From assembly GCF_902686445.1 (NCBI RefSeq), contig NW_025920104.1, forward strand, positions 3,224,001 through 3,288,000: a DNA stretch of 64,000 nucleotides. Reading direction: 5' to 3'. A program made the position numbers and the translations under genes. Origin of the DNA: Sciurus carolinensis (taxonomy: Eukaryota; Chordata; Mammalia; Rodentia; Sciuridae). Position 1 is the stretch's first letter. Each line of letters starts with the position of its first letter. Under the pieces are notes generated by a model that had not been told where the DNA came from, ran no database searches, and was given only the letters and a program-made list of their open reading frames with translations. This document shows, piece after piece, positions 1 to 14,103 of this stretch.

Positions 1-1574
1 AGATAAACTGGATACCTAGTTTACATCAGGCAGATGAAGTCCATACCCCAAATGAGAAATATTGTCCTGAGACACTAGAGATGAAGACAAATATATACAT
101 AGGGAAGGACATATTATGATAAGTGCTATGAAGGAAATCAAAGCATAGCAAGGGACTCAGTATAACTCTAAAATGGGAGTGGAGATCCTGAATACTGAGG
201 ACCTTTCCCTGGAGATGAACTGGATCAAGGCATGGGTCATGCCTCCAAAACATCAGGAACACCACTTAAACAGGTGTACAGTAGGAGGGACACTAAAGCT
301 GGAAAAATTGGGAAGCTATTAACAAAGTGAGAGATGTCAATGACTTGAGATGCCCAGTAAGACCACTTTGGATGCAAGTATCAGAATGTACATTAATGGT
401 TTCTAATCAATAGTGTTTTATAAGTTACACAGACTGCATCTAGAGGAAGTAACTGCACGTTTAGACATCTCTACAGCCCACTCAAAGACACAGTTCACCA
501 GACAATAATATCATGCAGGATTCTTTTTGCCAGGCCACTCTGTGCACCTCTTAATATTTGAGATCCATACACACAGTGGTGATCTAAAATCTCCCATGTT
601 CTTCTCCTGTAATATCTATTTACAATGGCCAGTATACACAAAGCAGTAAGCACAGTACTGGCACAGCTTAATCATTCCTTAAATGTCACCTACCACAATT
701 TTCACTGAAGTTACTTTGAGATGTTAGGCTATTGTGACCCTACACACTGGTTGTAGTAAAGTAAAATGAGCCTGACACATGACTACAGTTGAATGAGCCT
801 CCCATCTTCTCTGGGGCTGCCTGTCCTCTCCCTGTGACTAAGTTAAAAGTACATTCTGCTTTGGTAGTTGCAGCTATGCACATTGAAGGCCACACAATGA
901 TGGTGAGGGACTGTGGCATGGAGGAAGATTGAATGTGTAGGGTTCAAAGACCCAGGCTGACTAAGAGAAAAGTGTTCCAGACCAGAGGGCATGGTTACAG
1001 AGACTGTATCAAACCCACATGGAGAGTCAAAAGTTTCCCAGCTCCAAAGTCCTCTTACCACCTCCAGGCAAAAATCAAAAAGAGGAACTTTTTCATACTA
1101 CCTCTCACATGAGTCCCTCACCTTGCTTCTATGTGAAGTCCTTCAACAGGTGGGTCTGATGCTTCAGTATTTCTCTCCCCTTGAGGCACCTGAGAACTAT
1201 CACATTCCAGAACATAGCCTTTTTGATGCACAACATGCACTGATACAGGAAAATTCTGTACATGCAAGTCCATTCCCATCAGTAAGCAGGAGTCACATCA
1301 TCCCAAGTATCAATTGTTTTGAAGAGGGGTCATCTTGTAGAAAATCAATCTCAAAATGTTCCAGTTCCTTTTTACTTTGCAACAAATTCATTCCTAGTGT
1401 ATTTCTCCAAGGATTCCTAGTGTATTTAATGAAGGGATTTGGTTAAAATCCCTCTGGAGTTTAACCAAAAGAGCACTGACATTGAAGGGTAGGGAAAAAA
1501 ATTTCTCCACACCCTTAGGTTCTCTGGTTGAGTCTGTAAATGAACTAAGAGGTATTATGACAGGACAAAAAAAA
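1..1574. other. Unique sequence, no gene recognised
   Basis: Mixed-composition DNA with frequent stops in all frames. The open frames here, including one of about 150 codons at 991-1446, have no recognisable motif, no supporting splice context and no low-complexity explanation. I see no RNA gene or tandem structure. Confidence 0.6.
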
Positions 1575-1726
1575 AGCATACAATTTTATTTTTTTTTAAT
1601 ATTTTCAATTTGTCAGTGGGTCTTTATTTTATTTATTTATATGTGGTGCCGAGAATTGAACCCAGTGTTCCACACATGCTAACCAATTGCACTACCACTG
1701 AGCTACACCTCAAGCACACAATTTTA
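1575..1726 (-). mobile_element. ID-type SINE with squirrel-type tail, antisense
   Basis: Read on the minus strand this is a tRNA-Ala-derived ID element: the box A-like and box B-like segments appear as CACTGAGCTACACC and GAATTGAACCCAGTG on the plus strand. It is joined to an A/T-rich tail of the kind common in squirrel genomes. It is flanked by a near-perfect 14-bp target-site duplication, AGCATACAATTTTA at 1575-1588 and AGCACACAATTTTA at 1713-1726 (one mismatch), which fits L1-mediated retrotransposition. It is non-coding. Confidence 0.82.
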
Positions 1727-3779
1727 CTTCATAGTAAATGTTTTAACTGGAAAGAGTTGGGTGGGAACTTCAAAGGAAGAAAGTCACAGAAGATATAGCT
1801 TTGCTTGGAAGATTTTTATACCAGTTGGGAAAAGGATGAAGTTTTTAAGAAGAGATGACAAGACACAAGAAAGTCACTGAATTTCTAGAGTAGGAAGCTG
1901 TGGGAAGGCAGCTGTGCAGAGCAACTAATGGTAGCTGAGGCTCAGTCCCAATGGTTTGGTGTATCCAGTGCCATCCTGCTCCAGTAGCAAGATTGACAGT
2001 TGTCATCTGGGAATTCCCCACAAAGGAAGTGAGAGTTGGAGGAACTCCTTCCAAGGACATGTGTGATGTTTTCAGTAGCTGGGGAGGGATAACAGTTCAT
2101 CCCTTCTTCTTTCCAATTGCTTTCAACTAGAAATTATCCATTTTCCAGAGTGACCCATTCTGATTTCTTGCCATGAACTTTTACAGAGATATAGAAAGTT
2201 GAAGAAGCAGGGGAAGAGAGAAGAAAATGAATGGGAAAAAGGGGATAAAAACAAAAATAATCAGATATACAAAGACAAAATTAAAACTTCCCCACCATTT
2301 AGGCCTCTGTTCCTTCTATTTCAAGCATTATGAAATCAATAAAAGCAGAACATACATGTACAGAACAGTAGTAGCTCACAAGCTGCAGATAAGAAAATGG
2401 ACAGATCATTGAGATTATAGCTGATAGATTGTGTGAGAATGTGTTTGTGCATCTGTGGGAGAAGTCATTTATTGTTCTTTGGCTCTGTCTTGTGGTTGGG
2501 ATTTGATCTGCTCCCCATGCATGCATCCCATAAATACAGTAACCATTGAGCATGTATAGTGTCAGAAGCATCACTTGTTTTTATGAGATCATGGTGCATG
2601 ATATGAATATTAAACAGATCATGTTAACATGAGTTTTTGGTAGTTTAAGTGGAGAGATTGCATTATTGTTGTGGAGTCAAGGCCAGGTTTATGAATGGGG
2701 AAGACTTCTAGAGAAGGAAGTTTCTGAGTTGGAAATTAATGGGTGCAGAGAATTCATGACATGGTGGTAGTAGCAGTGGAGGGCATGATGATGTTCATAA
2801 GCACAGAGTTATAATAGGGGACAGGAAAAATTAAGAGGAACCTCTGGTCCAAGGGGGTAGGCTGAGGAGGGAGAACAGTGGAAGAGGAAAGAGAAGGCAT
2901 TTCAGAAACCCAAGGAATAATGAGCTTTGTCTGTCTTCTGATGACTGGATTTTCTTCCTTGTGATGGCTGAGGTGATCCAGCATCAGTGCAGAGTGCCTC
3001 CTCGGTCCTTTCCTTGGATGAGAGATGACCTTTCCACTTTATTTTTACTTGATGAATTTCCAGGGTCTGCCCCAGTGTGACTCATTTACAACCTCTCTGC
3101 CCACATGCTCAGCCCTGAAGACCTCTGATGTCTGCCTCCATTGTTCTGACATGCCACTACTTCACATGCTGCATCACTGACTACTGGGAATATTTTCCTC
3201 CACAGCATTGATAAAAACATCACCAGTGCTACTCACTGAACCTGGAAGCTAATATTATGCTTGTCAGAATTGCCTCTGTCTCCTCACTTCCATACAGAAT
3301 CTTCTTTTTCATTTGAACAACCCACACTCTCCACCCCATCCTATGCTATGGGTTTCAAATTTTTTTTTATAAAGAACTAAGGGCAAAGGTCTCTTTGAAC
3401 ATCTAACATGTTACTTCCATGTGCTTCTTCCTTCTTGAAAATAGACTGGTTTACTTCCTACAAGATCCATCACCAGGCCCGATTTTTCCACCCAGATAAT
3501 GGCACTTTCTCCCCAATTTCATTTTCTTGGTGGTTGAATGACTATATTTCTTATTATGAGTTTCCATCTGGTCCAGAACACAAGTGTTATTCACTTGACT
3601 CTTCTCAGGGACCTTGCTGGACAACTTGCCCCAAAACTTACTTTTACCAATGTGCTTTACCTTCAGACAATATGAAGAGAATCAAGGTGTCATAGGCAAG
3701 TGTTTTGTTGTTTTTTTTTTTTTTTGTAAGCTCTCTTTTAACAGAGGAACTTTTTTGTTCCACAAAGTGTTATGAGGAC
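1727..3779. other. Unique sequence, no gene recognised
   Basis: No convincing exon, RNA gene or tandem repeat. Short T-runs occur near 3360 and 3710. A weak ID-like stretch near 2475-2560 is too degraded to call. Confidence 0.5.
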
Positions 3780-4290
3780 ATTCATTTATTCAATATTTAT
3801 TTTAGGTCTATTCTGTGCCATTTCCTATTCTAGGTTCTTGGAAGCTATCAAAGGACAAAAGTTTGCAGTCTGTGGAGCTGACAAGTAATTGCAGGGAGGT
3901 AGAAAGAAGAAGAAGACAGAAAGAGCAATAAGCATAATTAATAAATTATATTGTATATTCAAGGGTGATAAGTGTGATGGCACCAAGGAGAGTAGGCCAA
4001 GGAAGACAGGGTATCCCCACTGAGAAGGTGGCATTTGAGCAAAGATGTGAGAGAGGTGAGGGTTTGTGCTGTGGGAATTAGTGGAGGAAAGTGTTTCAGA
4101 TAGCAGGAATAGGTCTATCAATTGATGAGGCCTGAAAGGGTCCAGCAACATCAAAGATTGGTGAAACAGGGTAAGGTCTACAGTTCTGCAGGGTGGAGGA
4201 CCTTCCAGGCTAAAAGAACCTTTGTCTCTGGTGTGTCATGGTAGTAACTTAAGCAGGTGACTACCATGATCCATGTGATGTTTTAAGAGG
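3780..4290 (+). mobile_element. Ancient interspersed repeat (L2-like), degraded
   Basis: The stretch begins with CATTTATTCAATATTTATTT and continues with segments such as AGGTGGCATTTGAGC. These resemble an old mammalian repeat whose consensus starts with an ATTTATTGAGCACCTAC-type motif and includes a GAGGTGACATTTGAGC-type motif. I assign it to the L2-like class from memory. The family name is uncertain. A similar fragment lies near 5690-5850. Confidence 0.4.
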
Positions 4291-4301
4291 TCTACCATGT
4301 A

Positions 4302-4509
4302 GCCAGGAACAATGGCATATGCCTGTAATCCCAATAGGTTGGGAAGCAGAGGCAGGAAGATCTCAAGCTCAGAGCCAGTCTCAGCAATTTAGTGAGGCTC
4401 TGAGCAACTTAGCAAGACCCTGTCTCAAAATAAAAAAAAAAAAATAAAAGGGTTACGGATGTTTCTCAGTGGTTATGCACCCCTGGTTCAATCCTAGTAC
4501 AAAAAAAAA
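4302..4509 (+). mobile_element. B1-ID composite SINE
   Basis: The left part is a 7SL-derived B1 monomer (GCCTGTAATCCCAATAGG, then GGCAGGAAGATCTCAAGCTC). An A-rich linker follows, then an ID-type right half ending in TTCAATCCTAGTAC and an A tail. This B1-ID composite is typical of squirrels. A perfect 12-bp target-site duplication, GTCTACCATGTA, flanks it at 4290-4301 and 4510-4521. Confidence 0.9.
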
Positions 4510-4521
4510 GTCTACCATGTA

Positions 4522-5917
4522 AACAATAAAATAGACAAGTCAATCTACTTGAAGGGGAGAGGAAGAGGCAACTTATCAATGGGTTGACCCTTTACCCCAG
4601 AGTATCTGCAAGGTCCAATGTCAAATCTCCAAGAACATAAAATATGTGTGTTTTAAAACATAGTCTTCATTATTGTTTAGGAGTGGCAAGTCCAAAAATT
4701 CAGAGGATGCTGCCACTGAAGAGGTAACTTGTTATGTTTTCTTCCCAGTTAAAGGGAACACCACATGGCATGAGTGCCACATGGGGGTTAAAGAACTGGG
4801 GTCAGTCAGAGACAGAGGAAGGGAGAGGAAAATGTGAGCAAGAGCCCTTAGTGTGCTTTCCATGAGAAGGAATAGGTAGGGTGGTGTAGATGGGTTTAGG
4901 GTTGGCTGACTTAAAATAATTTTAGTAGGTTTGGTACACAGTGCTGACCCTTATAATATGCTCTCTGATCCAAGAGGGATTAGGACAGGTGGTTGATGGC
5001 CCAGGGAGTATGATCTCAGTAAAGGAGGCTGTTAAGGGCATGGGCTCTGCCTTGGCCAGCTCACATTTGAAAAGCCTACTTAGGTGAGAATTGTTTGACA
5101 TCTATAGGGATTAGCTATGTCTGGGGGTGGAGGAAAGTCCCTACTGGATCAGTAAGACCCAAAGATGAGAAAGCATCAATGATACAGAATGAGAAGATAT
5201 GATTAATGCACAGTGGTTTTTATTAGTGCCACACAGTTCACTTGAGATGCAGAGTAACCCTTGGCCAGCCAGGTCAGGATAAGGGGGAGCAGGAGAGTCT
5301 AACACTCAGGCAGTGCTGAGATCCACACCTCACAACTCTACCCTCCCCAAAGACAGAGTCCATAGGGGGAGGTATAGAGTGGGAACCCCACTGAGCCACC
5401 ACCAACCCTCAAATCTGGACCAGGTCAATTTCCCTCCATGAGTCTTAGCTTCAGACTCTGTGAAATGAGGACTATGTTTTGACCTACCCCTTACCAAAAA
5501 GTTTCAAAAAATATTGTTCTTTTTATTTTGCAGATTTCTTTACCCAAGAGTGTTTAAGATCAATTCAGAAACAAGGCTTTGAGTGACATCTTCACCTCCC
5601 TTCTCATTTCATTTTGCATGATTGGCACTGGTGTACTTGGGTTATGCTTCCAGAAGATGCTGGGAGTTTCTTAAAAGCAACCAGTGACCATTCATCAATT
5701 TAACTATGGTACAAAGCAAACAGTTCCTGCATTCCTACCATGTATCACATAGTTTAAAGGTCAGAGAAAAAGACCAGAATAAGCCCCTGTCCTCAAAGAA
5801 CTTACAGTTTAGAGGCAAATACACACAGAGAAACAATGAGTTGTAATACAAATAATTTTTCTGCTATCCCAGTCCAATTAAGATTATATCACAAGAGCTT
5901 CAAAAGACCCACCATTT
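4522..5917. other. Unique sequence, no gene recognised
   Basis: No exon-like open frame or RNA gene is seen. Around 5690-5850 there is a second fragment resembling the old L2-like repeat at 3780 (CCTGTCCTCAAAGAACTTAC matches a motif typical of such repeats). Confidence 0.5.
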
Positions 5918-6122
5918 GCTGGGCACAGTGGTACATGCACATAATTCCAGCAGCTCAGAAGGCTGAGGTAGAGGATTGCAAGTTCAAAGCCAGACTCAGC
6001 AAAAGTGAGGTGCTAAGCAACTCAGTGAGACCCTATCTCTAAATAAAATACAAAGTAGGGCTGAGGATGTGGTTCCATGGTTGAGAGTCTCTGAGTTAAA
6101 TCCCTGGTGTCCCCCCAAAAAT
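5918..6122 (+). mobile_element. B1-ID composite SINE
   Basis: The B1 half starts GCTGGGCACAGTGG and runs through CAGCAGCTCAGAAGGCTGAG. The TAAATAAAATACAAAGTAGG linker is characteristic of the squirrel composite, and the right half is ID-like (GGCTGAGGATGTGGTTCCAT). The tail is CCCCCCAAAAA. I found no clear target-site duplication. Confidence 0.88.
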
Positions 6123-7904
6123 TTATTACAGTTGATTTTGTAAACATAACATAAGAGAAATCCAGGAAATATTCAATACAGGCTAATGAGACTTCTGTTA
6201 GAAGGGAGATAACCCTGTAACCTACTTATGCAAATACCTTGGGAAAGACAACGTATGACCTATCCAGTGAGGAATTGGTTAGGAAGAGAGCAGAAAGATA
6301 AGCAAAGTAGGATTACATAACCCAACCCAGGAGCTTGAATAACAAGATGACTCAGATGGAGATATAAACAGAGTTGGCATCTCAGAGACCTGGTAGAAAA
6401 GAAGCAATTGATGAGACAGACTTCTAGATTATATAATACAAAAAGAAGAGGGGCAGGTGAATGGATGGCAGATGCCTTCCTGAAGAGGGATGACATAAAT
6501 AGCAGTGGGGCATCCAGATACACCCAATGGAAGGAAAGGTTAGGGAAACTCAGGAGTGGAAATTTAATGTCAAGAAATAAAAAGGCTTTGCTAACAATCA
6601 TCACTCACACTGCCAGCCTCAGCTTTGTATGATAGATAGAGACATTAACTGTATTACCAAAGTGATCAAATGTGTCTTGGTATTGATGGAAAACCTATTA
6701 TCCACTACATAGGCTTGGGTAGACCAAATATCTCATTGAATAGAAAGTCAAGGCCAAATGGCATTGATTGATTTTTTTTTATAATTCATGTTTATAGAAA
6801 AGTTGAAATAACAGTACAATGAGCACACATAGACCTTTTTCCTTGTCATGAGAGAAGCGATGACTTAGGGGAGGGGAATTCAACTCAGCATGACTGGGAT
6901 TCTTGGAAAAGTATTCCAACATGAGCTATACAAGGCCTAGACAGAGGCTTATTTAGGAAGCAGATACACATTAAAAGGAGAATGCTAACTATCTTGAGAG
7001 AGAGAAGCCCTGCCTTGGTTTAAGAATCCAGTCTTTGTAGTTGGACTGTAGTTAGACTGGACTGGAGGTAGAGCCAGGGTGGAGATGCATAATTCCACAC
7101 CAGTTTTCCCTGCACTTGCTCATTTCCCTCCCTTCACAAAAGCATAGGCCAAGGACATGTCCCTGAGAGCATTCTGCATCTCAATGACTCATGTGTGTTT
7201 CCTTTGTGATTCTGTATCTCTTTCTCTTTATTTTCAATTCCTGTCTCACCCTAATGTTAACCTCTGCCAGCATGACACTTTCTCCCTTCCTCTCCCCTCT
7301 CTCTTTCTGACCATCCATCTCATTCCTAATTATTTCATCATGCCTATTCTAAAACTAAGGACTTTTTTTACAGTAGTATTATTGTTCACGTTTTAATGAT
7401 AATAACGATTGTACCAATTGCATGCCTTAAGAATTACCATTAATTCACCTACCTAAGGCATTCTCTCTTTTTCTCCAGCATGCTTTGATGTGTACCAAGA
7501 TCCACTCAAGGCATTCCTGTGGTATTTGTCTTGGGACAGAATGGACCCTCCTCTTTTTCCTGATTTGGTTTTAATGATTCAATTATTTTCTGCATCAGGG
7601 GTCAGAGAATGCTCCTTTTTCTGATTTTCTAATGGCTGCCTCACAAATAGACTCCAAAGAAACACTTTGGCAAGAACACAGGGATGTGGGCTCTTGGCAC
7701 ATCACAGGAGTGAGGAGTGGGAGCACTCTCATCCAGAAGTCACAATATTGGTAAAGTCCCATTTGAAAATTGGTTAAGGAGATATGAAGGGTACAAGCGA
7801 TGGGGTGCCTGACTGTTTTCTACAATAAGCAGATCAGGACCCTAGTGTGCTAGTGAACAATGACTGAGTCAAGAATTCATGGAGGAAAGTCACCAAAAGG
7901 TCAA
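6123..7904. other. Unique sequence, no gene recognised
   Basis: No exon, RNA gene or tandem array is recognised. Near 6775-6840 there is a short AT-rich piece that may be a remnant of an old L1 3' end. Confidence 0.5.
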
Positions 7905-8165
7905 CCAAATAATACTAACAAAAATACCTACTGATTACTTACTGACCAATGCAAATGACAGATTTCTCCATGGAATATCTCACTTAATCTTCCTAAGTGC
8001 CCAGCAAGGAAGGTATTACAGTCCCTATTTTACTAATAAGGCTCAGAGAGGTAACAGTGATTAGCCCTTGGTAACACAGTGAGTTAAAGGACCAGCTAGG
8101 ATTCAAATAGCCATCTGACTACAAGTGCTTATGTTACTAGTGGTCAGACCACCTTCTAACCACAG
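7905..8165 (+). mobile_element. MIR element (ancient tRNA-derived SINE)
   Basis: The order of motifs follows the mammalian MIR consensus: CACTTAATCTTCCTAAG, then CCTATTTTACTAATAAGG, CAGAGAGGTAACAGTGATTA, GGTAACACAGTGAGT, and TAGGATTCAAATAGCC. It is sense to the + strand and diverged, as expected for an element older than the placental radiation. It is non-coding. Confidence 0.8.
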
Positions 8166-9879
8166 ACCAAATTCAGCATTTGGGTAAAAATCACATGCCC
8201 AAGATTAACTTACTTGGCTGTTTCATTTAAAAGGATAATACAGTCAAAATATGCTTTAGAAAGTCATGAGAAGGGAATTATAAAGAGCATCAAAAAGAGT
8301 ATTGCATTAAGACAACAGAAGAACAATGCATCATTACAGATTGGATGGCTTTTAAAAGTCTGTTTTACCCTTTCAGCTTCAATTTTCTTTTTAATATCCC
8401 AGGTAGGCCTGGCGGGAATGACCATCTTAAGACTTAGAGCATAGAAAGAATGTAGGAGAAATACAGGCTGCTGTGCCACAGTTCAGAAATTCAGAAGTGG
8501 CAATTAGCTGCAAGTTTGATTTGGAGCTGCCAGGAATCATCCCCCTTGATAGCTGTCTCTTTTGTGAGATGCTGACTCTCAGGCTCTACTCAGCACTGTC
8601 AGTGACGTTGTACAACAACCTTCTTATAAGTCCTCTGCAGAGATTCAGTTATATGGATGTTTTTATGAGAATGGTACAATTATGACCAAATTGAAGTGGT
8701 GATGGGGGACAAAAATGGAAGTGGATTGGGTGTGGGCAAAATTGCCATTTTTGTCCAAATGTATTTTGACTGATCACCTGGAGTAAATGAGAAAAATAAT
8801 CAGGACAAACAGGTAGCAGAAACTCTGCTTGGCTCCAGGGATTACAGACCCAAGATTCCGATTCAAAGGAGGAACCTCTGATAAGAACAAGTGGCCCAAG
8901 TGACCCTCTGTCTTCTAATCATCTAGTGACTTGGAGAAATATAAAAAAATTTAACATCTGCTCAACAAATGCTAGCCCAGATGGGTTTAGAATGTACTCC
9001 AGAAAACTTGGTTACAACTCTGTTGCCAAACCTACCCAAAATCCTATAATAAAACTGTTTATTATTGTGTTATTTTTCTGTTATTGTATCCCAGGTGGTG
9101 GTGCCTCCATACTTATCAGAAATTGTTAATTCTTCTAAAATTTGTATCATCAAGCTGTTCTTGATAACAGGATGCTATTGATTATTTGTTGTTTTTACAT
9201 ATAGGATGCCAAGATTTTAACAATATGTGTTGTTTTAATTTAACTGATAATAATAACCACAATCAAAAGGAATTGGATCATCTTAAAACATTGTAAAGAA
9301 GGTGTAAAAAGGTGATGGAGATTGGGATTTATTTGGTTGGTTAACCTCATGGCTGCCAAATTTTACATGGATTAAACAGCTTTTCATTGGAGAATGTTTA
9401 TTGATACATGCTTTATTATGCTGTGCTTGTATTTGCCAATGTTTGCTTTACTTTCTCCCTCCATCTTCCTTAAAGAGAAGACAAGTCACGTCTATTGAAA
9501 AGGCCATAAAAAGCAAAAAAGTGGAATCATAGGGATTTCAGATCAGTCAATATACAGAGGAACAATAGTCATTTGAGTTGAGCAATCTCCTCAGGACAAA
9601 GGCACTCTGTTTGAATGGCTTAGAAATGCTCTGCAAATCTGTCCTTGAGACCTGGAGACATTATCTCATTATAATAACCTTTGGTACTAGTGGACTCTAA
9701 AAAACAAGAAAGTTATGTGATCTGCACATGGGCAAAGCTAACTATACTATGTAACCTAGGTAACTTGATATGACCATGAATGGATTAAAAACTGGACTTC
9801 TTTTTCCATGAGAGTCACTTCTTACTCATTGCCATCCTGAGTGTTTACCTCTTTATTAGCTCTCCTTTTAACCCTTATA
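8166..9879. other. Unique sequence, no gene recognised
   Basis: AT-rich DNA without recognisable exons. Open frames such as 8214-8444 lack any known domain and overlap an equally long frame on the other strand, which suggests chance. Confidence 0.5.
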
Positions 9880-12800
9880 GCTGGACCCCAATTAACCTTT
9901 ACAGAAATTCTGAAAAAAAGAGATGTCTTTGAAATGAGGAAAACAATAAACCAAATAAACTCAATCACCAACAGACTCAATCACTTAGAAGACAGAACTT
10001 TATAAAATGAAGACAAAATATTTAATCTTGAAAATAAAGTTGACCAACAGAGAAGAAATCATGTATGGAATATCCAAGAAATATGGACTACCATAAAAAC
10101 ACCAAATTTTAAAATTATTGTGATTGAGGAAGACATAGATACACAACCCAAATGATTGAATAAACTTTTCAATGAAATTATATCCAAAAATTACCCAAAA
10201 TTAAAGAATGATATGGAAAATAAAATATTAGAGGCTTACAGAACACCAAATGTACAAAAATGCAAGAGATCCACAAGGTATATTATAATAAAAATACTTA
10301 GCATTCAAATAAAATAGAATTTTAAACATTGCAAGAGAAAAGCATCAGATTACATAAAGGGGTAAACCAATACAGATATCATCATATTCCTCACCCCAGA
10401 CCCTAAATGCTAGAAGGGCCTGGAATGTCTTTTTTCAAATTCTTAAATAACATTGTTGCCAAAAGAATCTTACACCCAACAAAACTAACTTTCAGATTGG
10501 AGAATGAAATAAAATCCTTCCATGATAAACAAATGTTAAAGTAAATTGCAAATAGCAAGTAGAAAACCTGTGCTACAGAACATTCTCAGCAGACTATTTC
10601 ATGAGTAGGATATGAAAACAAAAATTTAAGTGAGCAAAGGGAGGAAGTACCCTAAATGTAAAGCCAAAAAAAAAAGGAAAACCAAGTCACATTAAAAACT
10701 AAAAATAAACCAAAATTACCAGAAATAGAAATCATATATCAATAATAACCCTGAATGTTAATGACCTAAGCTCATCAATCAACAGATATAGACTGGTGCA
10801 TTGGATTAAAAAGAAAGACCCAACAATATGCTGCCTTTAAGAGACTCATTTCATATAAAAAGACATCCACATACTAAAGGTGAAAGGATGGGAAAAACAT
10901 ACCACGTACAAGGACTCAGGAAGAAGTGGGGATTACTCAGGAAAAGTGGACTTCAAGTCAAAATTATTCAGAAGGGATGAAGAAGAACATTTCTTACTGC
11001 TGAGGGGAACTATCATTCAGGAGGACATAACAATTGTAAGTATTTATGTTCCAAATAACAGCACATCTATGTACATCAAAGAAATTCTTCTCAACTACAG
11101 GAACCAAGTAGACCACAACACAATAATTCTGGATGACTTCAACACACTGCTCTCACCACTGGATAGATATTAGAAACAAAAAATGAACAAAGAAATCATA
11201 CAACTCAATAACACAATCAATAATATAACCTAACAGACATATATAGAATATTTCATCCATCGATGAGAAAATGTATTTTATTCTCAGCAGCACATGGATC
11301 TTTCTCTAAAATAGAACATATTTTATGCCACAAAGCAGTCCTTAGTAAATTCCAAAAATAGAAATACTACCTTGTCTTCCATCAGATCATAATGAAATGA
11401 AATTAGAAATCAATGACTAAATAAAAAACAGAAACTACCCTAACACCTGGAGACTAAATAATATGCTACTTAATGTACCATGGATAACAGGAAATATAAG
11501 GGAGGAGATAAAAAATTATTAGGAGTAAATGAGAATGATCAACACAACATATCAAAATGTTTGGGACATTTTGAAAGCAGTACTAAGAATGAGGAAAATT
11601 ATTGCATGCAGTGCATTAAAGGAAAGAATAAAAAGCCACAACTAAATGACCTAACACTGCATCTCAAAGCCCTAGAAAAGAAGAGAAGACCAACACCAAA
11701 AGTAGTAGAAGACAGGAAATAATTAAAATCAGAGCTGAAATCAATGAAATTGAAACTAAAGGAAGAATTCAAAAAATTGACAAAACAAAAATTTGGTTCT
11801 TTGAAAAAGTAAGCAAAATAGATAAACAGTCACAGTAATGAGGAGAAGGAGATAGAAAATTTAAATTACAAATTTCATGATGAAAGAGGAAAATCATGAC
11901 AAACATCATTGAAATATATAATGTAATTAGAAGCTACTTTGAAAATCTATACTCCAAAAAAATAGAAAATTTTGAAGGCATCAAAAAAATTCTAGAGACA
12001 TATGATCCTCCCATATGGAATCAAGAGTATATAAACAATTTAAACAGATCAATTTCAAACAATGAAATAGAAGAAACCATCAAAAATCTTGTAAACCAAG
12101 AAAAGCCTGGAATCACACAGATTCTCAGCTGAGTTCTCCAAGACCATCAAAGAACTTATACCAATACTTCTCAAAGTATTCCATGAAAAATGTAGGGAAC
12201 TCTTCCAAATTCATTCTATGAAGCCAGTATCACCCTGACACCAAAACCAGAAAAGCATGCATCAAGGAAAGAAAACTTTAGACCAACATCCTTGGTGAAC
12301 ATAGATACAAAAATTCTTAACAAAATTCCAGAAAATCACATAAAAAACATATTAAGAAGATAGTGCAGAACAATCAAGTTGGGCTCATCCCAGGGATGAA
12401 AGATTGCTTCAACATCTGGAAATCAATAAATGTAAATCATCATATCAATAGACTTAAGGTTACAAATCATGATTATTTCAATTGGTGCAGAAAAAAATGT
12501 TCGATAAAATACAACACACTTTTATGCTCAAAACACAAGAAAAAATAGAATAATAGGAACATTCCTCAACATTGTAAAGGTTATCTATGCTAATCCCACA
12601 GACAACATTATTCTTAATGGAGAAAAACTGAAAGGATTCCCGTTAATACCTGGAAAAAGATATGGATGCCCTTTTTGGCACTTCTATTCAACATCAACCT
12701 TGAAACACTATCCAGAGTAATTAGGCAGACCAAAGAAATTAAAGGGATACAAATAGGAATAAAAGAACTCAAGCTATCACTATTTGCTGACTACATGATG

Positions 12801-14103
12801 CTATATTCACAGGATCCATAAAAATCCACCAGAAGACTTCTAGAACTAGAATTTCTGAATTCATAAATGACTTCAGAAATATAGTAGGATATAAAATCAC
12901 CACACATAAGTCTGATGCATTTCTATTCATAAGTGATGAATCTTCTGAAAATGAAATTAGAAAAACTACTCCATTCACAACAGCATCAAAAAAAAAAAAC
13001 ACTTGGTAATCAATCTAACAAAGAGGTGAAAGATCTCTACAATGAAAACTACAGAATCCTAAAGAAAGAAATTTTAAAAAGCCTTAGAAAGATCTCCCAT
13101 ATTCTTGAGTAGGCAGAATTAGTATTGTCAAACTGGCCATACTTCCAATGGCACTATGTATATTTAACAAAATTCCAAATAAAATCTCAATGACATTCAT
13201 CATAGAAATAGAGAAAGTCATCATGTGAAATTCATCTGGAAGCATAAAATACCAAGAATAACCAATGCAATCCTGGGTAGGGAGAGTGATGCAGGAGGTA
13301 TCACAATACCAGACCTTAAACTCTACTATTGAGTAATAGTAACAAAATTGGCATGGTATTGGCATCAAAAGAGACAGGTAAACCAAAGGTACAGAATAGA
13401 AGACAGAGACAAACCCACATAAGTAGTTACCTCATACTAGATAAAGGTGCCAAAAACTTGCAATGAAAAAAAGATAGCCTCTTCTACAAATGGTGCTGGG
13501 AAAACTGGAAATTCATATGCAGTAAAATGAAATTACAAATCTATCTCTCACCCTGCACAAAACTCAACTCAAAATGTATCAAGGACCTAGAAATTAGGAC
13601 AGAGATGGTTCACCTAAATCATCATGTTGGTTGAGGACAAGACTTTTTAAAAAGGCTCCCAAAGCACAAGAAATAAAAGCAAGAATCAGAAAATGGGATG
13701 AATTCAAACTAAAAAAACTTTTTCTCAACAAAGGAAATAATCCATAATGTGCTAAAAGAGCCTACAGAGTGCGAGAAAATCTTTTCTACATGCACTTCAG
13801 ATAGAGCACTAATATCCAAAATTTATAAAAACTTAGAAAACTTTACACTAAAAATACAAAGAACCCATTGAGTAAATGGGCTATGGAACTGGGCAGACAC
13901 TTCAGAGATCTAAAAGTGATGTAAAAATATATAAAAAAAGTACACCTCATCTCTAGTAATAAGAAAAATGCAATTAAAACAACCCTAAGATTTCATCTAA
14001 CTCCAATTAGAATGGTAATTATCAGGAACACAAGCAATAATAAATGTTGGTGTGTATGTGGGAAAAAAGTTCACTCATACATTGCTGGTTGGGTTGAAAA
14101 TCA

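Noticed and set aside
991..1446. 151-codon open frame as a possible gene
   Set aside because: No motif, start context or splice sites were recognised. It partly overlaps an open frame on the opposite strand, and the composition is ordinary for non-coding DNA.
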